A stretch of 64,000 nt of DNA from Oxyruncus cristatus (Eukaryota; Chordata; Aves; Passeriformes; Cotingidae), in assembly GCA_013399855.1 (NCBI GenBank), contig VXAY01003767.1, forward strand, positions 681,657-745,656, read 5' to 3'. Made by a program: the position numbers and the translations under genes. Positions 51,706-60,900 of the stretch are shown here, in pieces; the first letter of the stretch is position 1, and each line of letters starts with the position of its first letter. Under the pieces are notes generated by a model that did no database searches, had not been told where the DNA came from, and worked only from the letters and a program-made list of their open reading frames with translations.

Positions 51706-52986
51706 CACCCATGAACAGAGGCCTAGTAGTTTACCGGTACATGGGCCTAGGCCTATGCCGATAGCCCATGATCTGCGGCCCATACCAATGGCCCAGGATA
51801 CTAGGCCTACATCATTTGCAGACCATACACCGGCAACACAAACCACATTACTGCAAGCAACATCAACTATGCAATCACCAGTTCCTAGTACATCAACACA
51901 AGCAGGCATTCAAAATTATGCTATTACACATATCCAGGCTGTTGAAGGTGTCATGAACAACACTCATGATACAGTCTGGAAAAACTTCCACGACCAAATA
52001 CAAAAGGAAGGGGACCTGGAGTTTCTCCAGGCCTTTCCAGTTTTCTATGACGAAGGCCCAGGTCCCGAGTGGAAACCCATCTCATATCCGGTGTTAAAGG
52101 ATATTAAAAAATCAATTGCAGAGTATGGGTTAGGCGCTTCATTTACCATCGGCCTGATAGATGCCTTCTTTTCCGCATATACTTCGACACAGGGTGACAT
52201 TAGAACCATCGCAAATGCCCTTTCAAACATAATGAAGAATTCGGCCTTCGAAGCCGAATGGAAAAGTCAAATTAAAAAACACATAAAAGCACACGAGACA
52301 CATATTGGCCTTCCAACAGAGCAATTGATAAATAGATTATACGGAGAAGGTCCATATTCCTCAAACAAGGAACAAGTGAGGTTAGGAAAGAAAGTTTTGA
52401 ATGTTTCTAAAGGCCTGGCTCTCAAAGCACTTAAAGCTGTAGCCGATGCGACCGTACCAACTGAGTCATATGGTTTAATTTATCAAGAATCTAAAGAGCC
52501 ATTTTTAACATTCGCAAACCGATTACGGGAAGCAATAGCAAAACAAGTGCTCCATCAGCAATCCCAAGACATTTTATTTAAAAGCTTGGTTGTTGAAAGG
52601 AGCAATGAAGACTGTCAAAAGATTCTCAAGGCTTTAAGGAATCCAACACTATTAGAAACGATTGAAGCCTGACGTAATGTTTATTCGCAATCTAACAAGA
52701 TTAAGATGATGGCAGCAATGATGTCTACCCTACAAAAACGCTTCCACTGAGGTGAAGGAGGACACTTTGAGCGGAAGTGTCCTAAGAAAAATCCACCTAA
52801 ATATCCACTGCCTCCATCAGTGTGTAAACGTTGTGGCAAGGGAAGACACTGGACTGATGACTGCAGGTCCAAAACAGACATTAACAACATTCCATTACCA
52901 CCCAAGTCATCTAAAACTAACAGAATGTCTTTTAAGCCTTTTAGCACACCTCAATCTTCAAGGAAACAGTCATCTGTGTCGACGTC

Positions 52987-52993
52987 GGGAAAC
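52987..52993 (+). other. Gag-pro -1 frameshift site
   Basis: GGGAAAC sits in the gag frame as G GGA AAC, two codons before the gag stop (TGG TAA). Downstream, CTGCGGGG (53007-53014) can pair with CCCC-T-GCAG (53034-53042), and AGTG/CACT extends the stem. This is the heptamer-plus-stem arrangement of a retroviral -1 shift. Confidence 0.8.
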
Positions 52994-53786
52994 TGGTAAG
53001 CGAGTGCTGCGGGGAGCGCGACGATACCAAATGCCCCTGCAGTTGCTCACTGCCAGTGCCTACAAAGAACCACCTCATTACCAGCCAATCACTTCCTGAC
53101 ATCAGAGGTGAGTTTGTAAAAGCTTCCTGGACTCCCTTAGAAACATCTATAAAAGTGCAAGTAGTTTACACCTACACATATGATGTAATTTTATTTCTTC
53201 CTAAATCAGTAACCTTGCCGGAAGAACTCATCTTCGCACTGGGACATCTACTGCAAATGACTTTGGAATGATACTGTTACCAACCATATTAAGAAACGTT
53301 ACTCCAAGCCAAGTAACTGTGTCTCTGTTCATTTCCAGCCCACCAGTGGAAATACCACCATAGACACCTCTGGTGAAGATACTCTCACTTTCGATTCTAG
53401 CCCAAGAGTCTCCAGATGTCAGCTTTCTTGTTAATTGGACTCAAATCATCAATAGTAGTCGTCTTAATCTTTTGTGTGCTCTCTTTTCCAACAGGCACTG
53501 AGAACATGCGAGTTCTTTAGGCATCTTGGACGCCGGAGCAGATGTAACAATCATCGCATCCAAGGATTGGCCCTCTCATTGGGAGCTGGGGACCACTCTT
53601 ATCTCCATTAATGGGGTAGGAGGGACTCAGGTCCCAGTGCAAAGTCTCTCTTCAATTGGCATAGAGGGACCAGAAGGAAGAATGGCAAATGTTCTTCCCT
53701 TTGTGATGGATTTGCCAATTTCCCTCTGGGGGTGTGACACACTCACACAATGGGGCGTTGAGCTTACCACTATTCCAAATTTGTAA
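52993..53786 (+). pseudogene. pro: ERV pro (aspartic protease), broken
   Basis: Pro normally cuts the Gag and Pol precursors. After the gag-pro slip the frame is open to about 53243. It then changes frame, meets TAG at 53361-53363 and TGA at 53499-53501, and resumes as the protease core: LGILDAGADVTII (active-site loop at 53517-53555), later INGVGGTQVPVQS, and the C-terminal LTQWGVELTTIPNL before TAA at 53784. The active-site triplet reads D-A-G where retroviral proteases have D-T/S-G, so the catalytic motif is altered. The roughly 500 bp before the core occupy the place of dUTPase in betaretroviruses, but I see none of the dUTPase motifs. No G-patch follows the core. The protease cannot be made whole or active as written. 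Confidence 0.85.
53777..53783 (+). other. Pro-pol -1 frameshift site
   Basis: AAATTTG lies in the pro frame as A AAT TTG, immediately before the pro stop TAA. Slipping back one base enters the long pol frame that begins at 53786. The arrangement is like the gag-pol junction of alpharetroviruses. The last base G is less usual for an efficient slip. Confidence 0.7.
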
Positions 53787-56389
53787 TGTCAGCCACTGGA
53801 GAGCAGCTGCTACCTGCTCTCAATTGGCTATCCACAAAATCTGTTTGGGTAGACCAGTGGCCTTTACCTTGTAAAAAGCTGCAAATTCTACAAGATCTGG
53901 TCAACGAACAACTACAATTGGGACACACTGCCCCTTCTGTGAGTCCCTGGAACTCCCCAGTGTTTGTAATTCAAAAGTCATCAGGGAAATGGCAATTGCT
54001 TACAGATCTCTGGAAAGTCAACGAGGTGATGGAGACAATGGGTTCATTACAACCAGGCATGCCATCTCTTACTCAGTTACCATCACAGTGGCCCCTGGTT
54101 GTCATCGACTTGAAAGATTGTTTCTTTCACATCAAGTTGAATCCCGTTGACTGTCCAAAATTCGCCTTCTCTGTGCCTGCCCTAAATGCTTCTGCCCCTA
54201 ATAGGAGATTTGAGTGGAGAGTTCTCCCCCAGGGAATGAAAAACTCTCCTACTCTCTGTCAGCTGTACGTTAACAACATCTTATCTCCTATTAGACGGCA
54301 ATTTCCAGATGTTTTAATTTACCATTACATGGACGACATTTTAATTTGCGCAGAAGACCAGGTTACCGTTCAGAGAGTAAAACAAATCACTATATCTACT
54401 TTAGCTAAAAATGACTTACCTGTGTCTATGGAGAAAATCCAAGAGTCATCACCGTGGCAATACCTAGGATGGAAAATAACATCATCGACCATCTATCCAC
54501 AGCCTCTTACCCTATCCCAACATGTTTCCACTCTAAAAGATCTACAAAAACTGTTGGGTACCATTAATTGGGTAAGGCCTATCCTAGGTCTGTCTACGGA
54601 TGACTTACATCCGCTTTTTTCTCTCCTTAGAGGGAATTCACAGTTATCATCTCCACGGAAGTTAACCTCACAAGCTTTGCAAGTATTAGACCTAGTAGAT
54701 TACAAGCTTTCACTCATTTTGTATAATAGGAAGATCCCAGGAATTCCACCTATGCTATTTATCTTCCTGACCAGGTCACAACCTTTTGCTTTTATAGGTC
54801 AAATCCACAATCAACATCAAAGATTCTGTGTATGGGAGTGGATTTTTTTACCTCATCAATTTTCAAAGACTATTGTTACTCTAATTGAAATGTTAAGTCA
54901 GTTGGTTTTCAAAGGAAGGACAAGGTGTTGGGAAATCTCAGGGTTGGAGCCAGAAGTCATCTATCTCCCCCTGAATTCCGAGCACCTTGAACAAATGCTG
55001 ATAATGTCTAACAACTTCCAAATTGCTATAGCGTCTTTTTCAGGACAAATTAAATATCACTTCCCTGATAACAAATTGTTGCAATCAATTGGCTACCTTC
55101 CAGTCCAAATCAAAATTATGCAATCAGAACTTCCAATTCCAAACGCTAAAACTATATTTACAGATGGATCTGGAAGGACAAAGAATGCTGTTGTCGTTTG
55201 GCAAGAGAACAACAGCTGGAATCAAGATATACATAAAGTGGAGGATTCTCCACAAGTCGTAGAATTATCAGCAGTTGTTAGAGCCTTCCAACTTTTTTCA
55301 GAAGAGCCTATCAATCTTATTTCAGATTCTTTATATGTTGTGGCTGTGGTCAAGAGAATTGAAAATTCGTACCTTAAATTTATTTCTAATCAGATCTTAT
55401 TTAATTTATTCAAAAGTCTTTCTTTTCTTATTTGTCATAGGTTTCATCAATTTTTTATCACCCACACAAGGTCGCATACAGCTTACCAGGTCCAGTTGCA
55501 GAGGGGAACCGACAAGCCAATCTTGCAGCAGGTGTGATCACTGTCCCAGATAAGTTAGAACGAGCCAAAATATCTCACAACTTTTTCCATCAGGATGCGC
55601 AATCTCTACAGAAACAATTTGGTCTTTAACAAAAACAAGCAAAAGAAATCATATCTACTTGTCCAGATTGCCAATCCATAGTTCCAATCAAAAATGATGC
55701 AGTAAATCCTACAGGGATTGAGCCTCTTCAAATCTGGCAAGTAGATGTGACGCATGTGGCCCAATCTGGCAAACTTAAATTTGTTCATGTATCAATAGAT
55801 ACATGTTCTGGTTTACTTGTAGCTACCGCGCACTCAGGTGAGAAGAGTCGTGATGTGAAGAAACATCAACATATGTGCCTTTGCACATATGGGGGTCCCA
55901 AAGACCATCAAGACAGACAATGGCCCCTCATATGTTTCAAAGGAAATGCAGGCTTTCCTGCAAAAATGGGGCATTGATCACATCACAGGGATCCCTCACA
56001 ATCCAACTGGAAAAGCTATTGTGGAAAGAGCTCACCTTTCCCTCAAAAACATGTTGAAAAAACAAAAAAGGAGGAATGTGGGTCTCTCTCCACAAGAGCA
56101 GCTTGGCAAAGCGATGTATGTTCTTAATTTTCTTAATAGGTTAGGCAATGATGGGGTTCCCCCCATATACAGACATTTCAATATGAAATCAGACAGAACA
56201 CAGAAAAAAGCAACGGTTTTGTATAAAGACATCCTTACTGATGAGTGGAGAGGTCCCTTCCCCATCATAACGTGGGGAAGAGGACATGCTTGTGTCTCAA
56301 CAGATTCGGGTTCCATATGGGTTCCTACAAGAAGGATCAAGTTTTATCAAGAAGGATCTTCCATGTCTTCTTCATCTATTCCATCATGA
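53786..56389 (+). pseudogene. pol: ERV pol (RT, RNase H, integrase), broken in integrase
   Basis: Pol copies viral RNA and integrates the DNA. The first 583 codons (to 55537) are open and carry RT: LPQGMKNSP, the catalytic D of VVIDLKDCFF (residue 108), and YMDD at 181-184. RNase H follows, with TDGSG (D460), E493 and D514. Near 55485 a frameshift moves the frame. In the new frame the GNRQANLAAG segment has Asn where the fourth RNase H Asp is expected. TAA at 55627-55629 follows. Integrase remnants are the His-His/CPDC zinc site (to 55671), the first catalytic Asp (55744), a second frameshift near 55860, and then TDNGPSY (D at 55916) and IVERAH (E at 56024). The D-to-E spacing of exactly 35 residues matches DD35E. 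The C-terminal W-GP..WGRG..WVPTRRIK block is intact. RT-RNase H may still be translatable; integrase is not. The end overlaps env by 145 bp. Confidence 0.93.
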
Positions 56390-57915
56390 TCCCACTTCTG
56401 ACATCTCTCCCGGAGCAAGTGGTTGCTCCGCCAACAGGAATGCCAGCATGGATTCATCAGCCGCAAGAGAATATCTGGGTAACGCTGACTAGGGAGGCCA
56501 ATACAGATACCATTTGTCTTTCGACTCATGATGTGACAAATCCTTTTAAAACATGTTTAATTGGTATTCCATCATCTGTTAGCAGTTATGATTTTAAAAA
56601 TTGGCATTCAGTAAGTTCTTTTAAGCCCATGGAAATTGAAATTCTTGGTTCTAGTAAAGCACAATATTGTTTTATGTTTCAAAAGGTTACCACAACTAAA
56701 TTTAATCAGAAAATAGTTTCTCCTTTGAAAGCTGTTTTCCAGAATACGACCTTATGGTGCAATGGATCCATTCCGGAAATCATCCCCATGGAAAAAATTC
56801 CTAAACCATTGGTGCTGGAAAAAGGAGATTTCTTACTCTGTGGAGAGAGAGCTTGGACGGGAATTCCATCTTACCTGGTAGGAGGACCATGCACTATCGG
56901 GAAAGTAACGCTTTTCAATCCCTTAAAAACACCTATAATTGGTCAGCAACCTTCTCTTACCCTCAAACAGCCTATTCGTGTGTCGCGGTCCACAAGTAAT
57001 TTTAAATACGATACCAATCATTGGCGCAAAAACTGGGGAAATCCATCCATATATAGACCCCCCATATCAAAGACAATTATTGCTCCTCCAAGCTCTTCTC
57101 TCTCACAGACAAATCTCCCAGCACCAATTCCCTTAAACAAATATGGCTTCAAATTTGGCTCAGTTTATGGCGATGACCTTGTTCCTCGATATCAAATGCC
57201 AAAATCAGTTAGGCAAATATTGGCTCCTAAAACATCAACTCCTAAAAAGTCAACCACAATTCGGCCAAAAACGACAATTCAACATGTAACTACGGCCAAT
57301 CCTCTTTCTCAACTCCATTTCATTCCTGAGGATTGTGACCCTAACGTATTCTTTTGGTCATCCAACAAGAATTTTTGGGTATCATTCTTTGCAGCAGGTA
57401 TAGCATCAGACCACGCACTGACTGCTTTAAATCATATAGCTTGTTGGATGTTCAAAGAAGCAAATTCCACATCCATTGCATTACAAGGCCTACTGGAAGA
57501 CTTTTTGACGCTCAAGGGGATCACTTTCCAAAACCGGGCGGTCATAGATTTTTTGTTACTCCTGCATAATCATGGTTGCGCCGAATTCCAAAACCTCTGC
57601 TGCCTGAACTTCTCTGACCTCTCGCAATCTGTCCGACATAGCATCAAACAACCCCAACAGTTGGTGACAGATTTTCATGCCGATCCGAAGTTTCAGACAC
57701 CAGACGTTCTGGAAGGATTCAATTGGCTCCATCTTCCAAATTGGACTAGAGAAATAATCACAATTGGGATTTCTATTTTAATATCTTTAGCAGTCATGTT
57801 TTTGGTACTTTCCTGTTGTCTAACTTGTCTTAAGAGATCTTTTAAGGTTAGAACCTTCCTAGCCACCGCGCCATCCCCGGAGTTGCTGGAAACATCAATA
57901 AAGAACAGTGCGTGA
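56245..57915 (+). CDS. env: ERV env glycoprotein, open frame running into R
   Basis: Env mediates receptor binding and membrane fusion. The frame is open for 556 codons with no stop. The first ATG (56245) lies within pol; a TCTCAACAG acceptor at 56295-56303 makes M25 (56317) a likelier start on spliced RNA, giving 532 residues. A hydrophobic stretch at residues 38-55 is the signal-peptide candidate. The surface part has NIWVTLTREANTDTICLS and a CLIGIPSS block typical of avian alpharetroviruses. The transmembrane part has C364 and C400, bounding an internal fusion-loop-like segment of 35 residues, CX6CC at 445-453, and a membrane anchor at about 504-528. There are five N-glycosylation sequons. 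I see no basic furin-type site between the two parts, which is unusual. The last 15-16 residues come from the R region of the LTR, because the true 3' end and U3 are deleted. AATAAA (57897) lies inside the frame, before the TGA at 57913. Confidence 0.88.
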   Translation: MERSLPHHNVGKRTCLCLNRFGFHMGSYKKDQVLSRRIFHVFFIYSIMIPLLTSLPEQVVAPPTGMPAWIHQPQENIWVTLTREANTDTICLSTHDVTNPFKTCLIGIPSSVSSYDFKNWHSVSSFKPMEIEILGSSKAQYCFMFQKVTTTKFNQKIVSPLKAVFQNTTLWCNGSIPEIIPMEKIPKPLVLEKGDFLLCGERAWTGIPSYLVGGPCTIGKVTLFNPLKTPIIGQQPSLTLKQPIRVSRSTSNFKYDTNHWRKNWGNPSIYRPPISKTIIAPPSSSLSQTNLPAPIPLNKYGFKFGSVYGDDLVPRYQMPKSVRQILAPKTSTPKKSTTIRPKTTIQHVTTANPLSQLHFIPEDCDPNVFFWSSNKNFWVSFFAAGIASDHALTALNHIACWMFKEANSTSIALQGLLEDFLTLKGITFQNRAVIDFLLLLHNHGCAEFQNLCCLNFSDLSQSVRHSIKQPQQLVTDFHADPKFQTPDVLEGFNWLHLPNWTREIITIGISILISLAVMFLVLSCCLTCLKRSFKVRTFLATAPSPELLETSIKNSA

Positions 57916-57989
57916 TCTTCCTGATTCTGCATCTGCGCAAAGAACCCCAAAGCAAGTCTGTGTCTTTCCTCTAGACGCGGCCTGCGTTA
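57867..57989 (+). mobile_element. ERV 3' LTR remnant (R-U5 only)
   Basis: These 123 bases align without gaps to 50571-50693 of the 5' LTR, with 9 differences by eye (8 transitions). Everything upstream of R, including U3 and the polypurine tract, is missing. The junction lies at CGCGCCATCC, directly after env codons. Confidence 0.93.
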
Positions 57990-57995
57990 TTACAG
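57990..57995. repeat. ERV target-site duplication, right
   Basis: TTACAG follows the 3' LTR remnant and matches 50140-50145 exactly. This shows that the right end of the insertion is original and that the U3 loss is internal. Confidence 0.8.
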
Positions 57996-60900
57996 AATCT
58001 GTTTTTATTTTTGTTGATTTCTTACCCTGTTTTTTTAATCTCCTTTCAAAAAATTCTCTACCTTTCTATAATGACGCTTTTCAAAGAAGTAAAAAGAAAT
58101 AAAAGCTTAGTGTGTGTCATTCTTTGGTAGAAACTCATAACCCTTTTATGTATCATCCGTTTTTCCTCGTAACCATCCTAAATCAGAACAATTGGCACAA
58201 AGCAGTTCTGGGTACCTCCTGCCATCTATTGAAACTCAAGAAATGCAACAATTAACACCAACAAGGATAACTTTATTTTACATCATTTATTCTGTTGTAA
58301 CTATAGGAACAGTGATAAGAGTAAATGTTTAACTGAAACATTTATATTTGTTACTGGTATGGAATTTTAAAAACAGCTGATTAATTTTGTGCTATTTTCT
58401 ATGCCCACTGCAGTCTTGCTATCACAAAATTTTAAAAAAAGGCTGAAAACAATGTGTAGCCTAATTAAAAATTAACTTCATTTATGTCAAATATTCTCAC
58501 AGGAAAAAATCTACTGTAGAATGTATTAATACACTTGACAACCCTAGGATTGTAAGAGAACACAGTAAATCTATTTAACCTCATGAGCATTTCTGTAACA
58601 AAGCAACAAAAAACCCCAATGAAATTAATTCTTTAGGATTTTGAGTGTGATATTTAAAAAGATTAACTTCTTCATATTAGGGAGCATATTACTTTTTGAG
58701 CTTGCGTTTAGTTAAAAAGGAAATATTGTCTCCATTACAGCTTGCAATATCCATAACAATACGGACATTTTTAAAAGTTTTAATTATATTAAATCATACT
58801 AAAACCTCAGTTTCTTTCATATTTGTTTTAATTGTGTCTGTAAAAATCTGTCGAGCTGTGTATGCAAGTAAAGATGTGAAAAGCATCTCTGCAAGGTGAA
58901 ACTTCTATTTTCTTTAATAGCACCAATTCCCCAGCTGATGCAACTACTCAAGACACTTATATTTTTTCACGCTGCACTTTCTAGGTTACCAGATGAAAAC
59001 TAGTCCATGTGGCTGGTAAGCTAAGTCTGACTAGAAGTTTATATGCTACAGGCTGATGGTCTTTGTCAGTTCCTAGAGATCAAATATCTCAAAAAACCCC
59101 ACTATTCCTCATAGCATTGCCCATTTGACTGAAAGGCTGAACATGCATGAAGTTAACTCCTTTTCTGATAAATTCAATACAGAAATATGATTAATGATCC
59201 ATCTTTTTTTCCTCTTTGTCATAACTGGTAAAGGTCTTCACAGACTGCCGGCACATAGCAACTTCTAAATAAATGAGTGCCTGAAGGCTGTATTTTGTAC
59301 TTAAATTATTGCTATAAAGAGCACTTTAAAACACTTTTGCCCTCCAATACTCAATTTCAATCCCTCCTTCTAGCAAAGTCCTATTTGCTTAGAACAAAAC
59401 TTGATTAGAGTTTTCTGCTTCGCAACAGGATTTCTACACATGTGTTTTGAAATGAAGGATTTTCCCAAAATGTCATGGTAGACTTTTGTCAAAACAAAAA
59501 GGAGCAGTTATCGTCAATGTCTAACAAACTTCTTTGGTTTGTCAATATATTTTCAAGCTTTACTAGTAGCTTTTGTGGAAAAAAAAGAAGAAAACAAACC
59601 TAGCAAAAAACCCCAGCAACAGAACTTTGCATGGATCTGATATATGTGAGGATCTGGAATAACAGCCTGTCACAGAAAGAAAAGCCTAAATATTTACTCA
59701 ATAAAACAGTAAACTCCATGCAACAAGGGATTCTACTTTCTTTTTCCTTTACATAGGCAGATAAAATTGTTTTAAATGAGTATAGCCACTGACGATCTAA
59801 ACTATCAATAATAACATGTAGCTGTTTAAAAAATGAGACTTTTCAAGTTCCTTAGCACCATTTGATGATTTATTACCAGTCTCTTTCAATTTCACCTTTT
59901 CTGCACCAAGTGACTTCAAAATCAAAGTGCCAGCATTAATCAATCTATAATATTCACCGTTAAGATATATTAGTAACTATATTTAGTAATGCTGTGTGCT
60001 ATATGTTCATAGAGGCCAGTATGTTGTTATCAAGGGTGATTTTTAAAAAATGTAAATCATGGTTACAGCTATATATTCATAACACATCCTCAGAACCGAA
60101 AGGAAAGTGAGAGCCTTATTTTATTTCTTCTATTTTATAATGTACTAATGTTAAATTCCATTTGTACCAGCTGCACCTGGTTCCACTGAAGACATTTCGT
60201 TGCCCTCCATCTCTTCACAGCTCATTAGCTGAAAACAGAGAGCAACTCTTGGGTCAGGAGCAGATGTATTATCTGTGTGCCTTGCACATGAAGAAAGCCG
60301 AGACTTGAACAGGGTCCCATGGGGTCCCTGGGTCTATTTAAAGGCCGTTGTAGTCTCTAGGCAGGCAGCTCTACCATGTGTTCCAAAAGACAGTTTTCCT
60401 TCTGGTGGAAACACTAGGAGCTGTACAAAGTAGTCTCAGTGCGGCATCACTTAGATTATCAACAGGCATATGCCAGGAATTAAAGCAATTCCATGAAAAC
60501 AGAATTTTCTGGCAAACTGTTGGTGCAGTGTCTGCCTGGTTCTCACGGAGCTTTTCTGAGGAACATTTGTGGAAGCTATTTGAAAACACCAATGTTACAG
60601 CAGTATCATCTGCTGTTCTGGAATGGCACTAATGGCAGCATCCAATGGCTGCTGAATACCTTTGTGCTTCAGGTGCAGGGTTTTCTTAGACTGTGTTGCA
60701 GGACACTGTGAAGTTGCACCTTTATTTTAAACTTCCAGTGTACTTGTGTTTAGTCTCCACAAGAAATAGTTCCCAACAGGTCAGATTTGCTTTTGATTGG
60801 TTGTGTTCTCCAGCTTTGTCCTGGAGTTCAATATTCTGTGTATTGCTACAAAATGAGACCTCACAGGTATTTTATGAATGTATGAGTTGAGAGGATGGTT

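Larger units (their letters stand above)
51017..52999 (+). pseudogene. gag: ERV gag, three in-frame stops
   Basis: Gag is the polyprotein of the virion core. The frame has 661 codons from the ATG in CTATGG (51017) to TAA at 52997. It opens with MGCSQSK, a myristoylation-type start for the matrix domain. PPNY (51533-51544) is a PPxY budding motif. Three degenerate ten-residue repeats follow (51741-51829). Capsid text with an AFPV..EG..WKPISYPVLKDIKK block leads to the major homology region (about 52484-52540, SKEPFLTFANRL). The second zinc knuckle, C-x2-C-x4-H-x4-C, is intact at 52823-52864. Breaks: TGA at 51392-51394 after the matrix, TGA at 52670-52672 after the capsid, and TGA at 52748-52750 inside the first knuckle, whose first cysteine position also reads arginine. 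All segments stay in one frame, so there are no indels that change it. The domain order is betaretrovirus-like. Confidence 0.92.
50146..57989 (+). mobile_element. Endogenous retrovirus, betaretrovirus-like gag-pol with alpharetrovirus-like env
   Basis: A 7.84-kb provirus lies in the plus orientation: 5' LTR, primer-binding site, leader with splice donor, gag, pro, pol, env and a truncated 3' LTR, bounded by a TTACAG duplication. Gag-pro and pro-pol each end in a slip site, so three frames would be joined by two -1 shifts, the betaretroviral plan. Env carries the internal fusion loop and CX6CC pattern of alpharetroviruses. Gag has three in-frame TGA codons, pro a frameshift and two stops, and the integrase part of pol two frameshifts and a stop. 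The provirus therefore cannot make its full set of proteins. By my eye count, the two LTRs differ at 9 of the 123 positions they share, mostly by transitions, which indicates an old insertion. No other element interrupts it. Confidence 0.95.

Noticed and set aside
53000..53510. dUTPase between nucleocapsid and protease.
   Set aside because: The position fits betaretroviruses, but none of the conserved dUTPase motifs can be read, so only an unassigned segment is reported.
60371..60711. Overlapping frames on both strands suggesting a coding exon.
   Set aside because: No splice sites frame them, no domain is visible and three frames are open in the same stretch.
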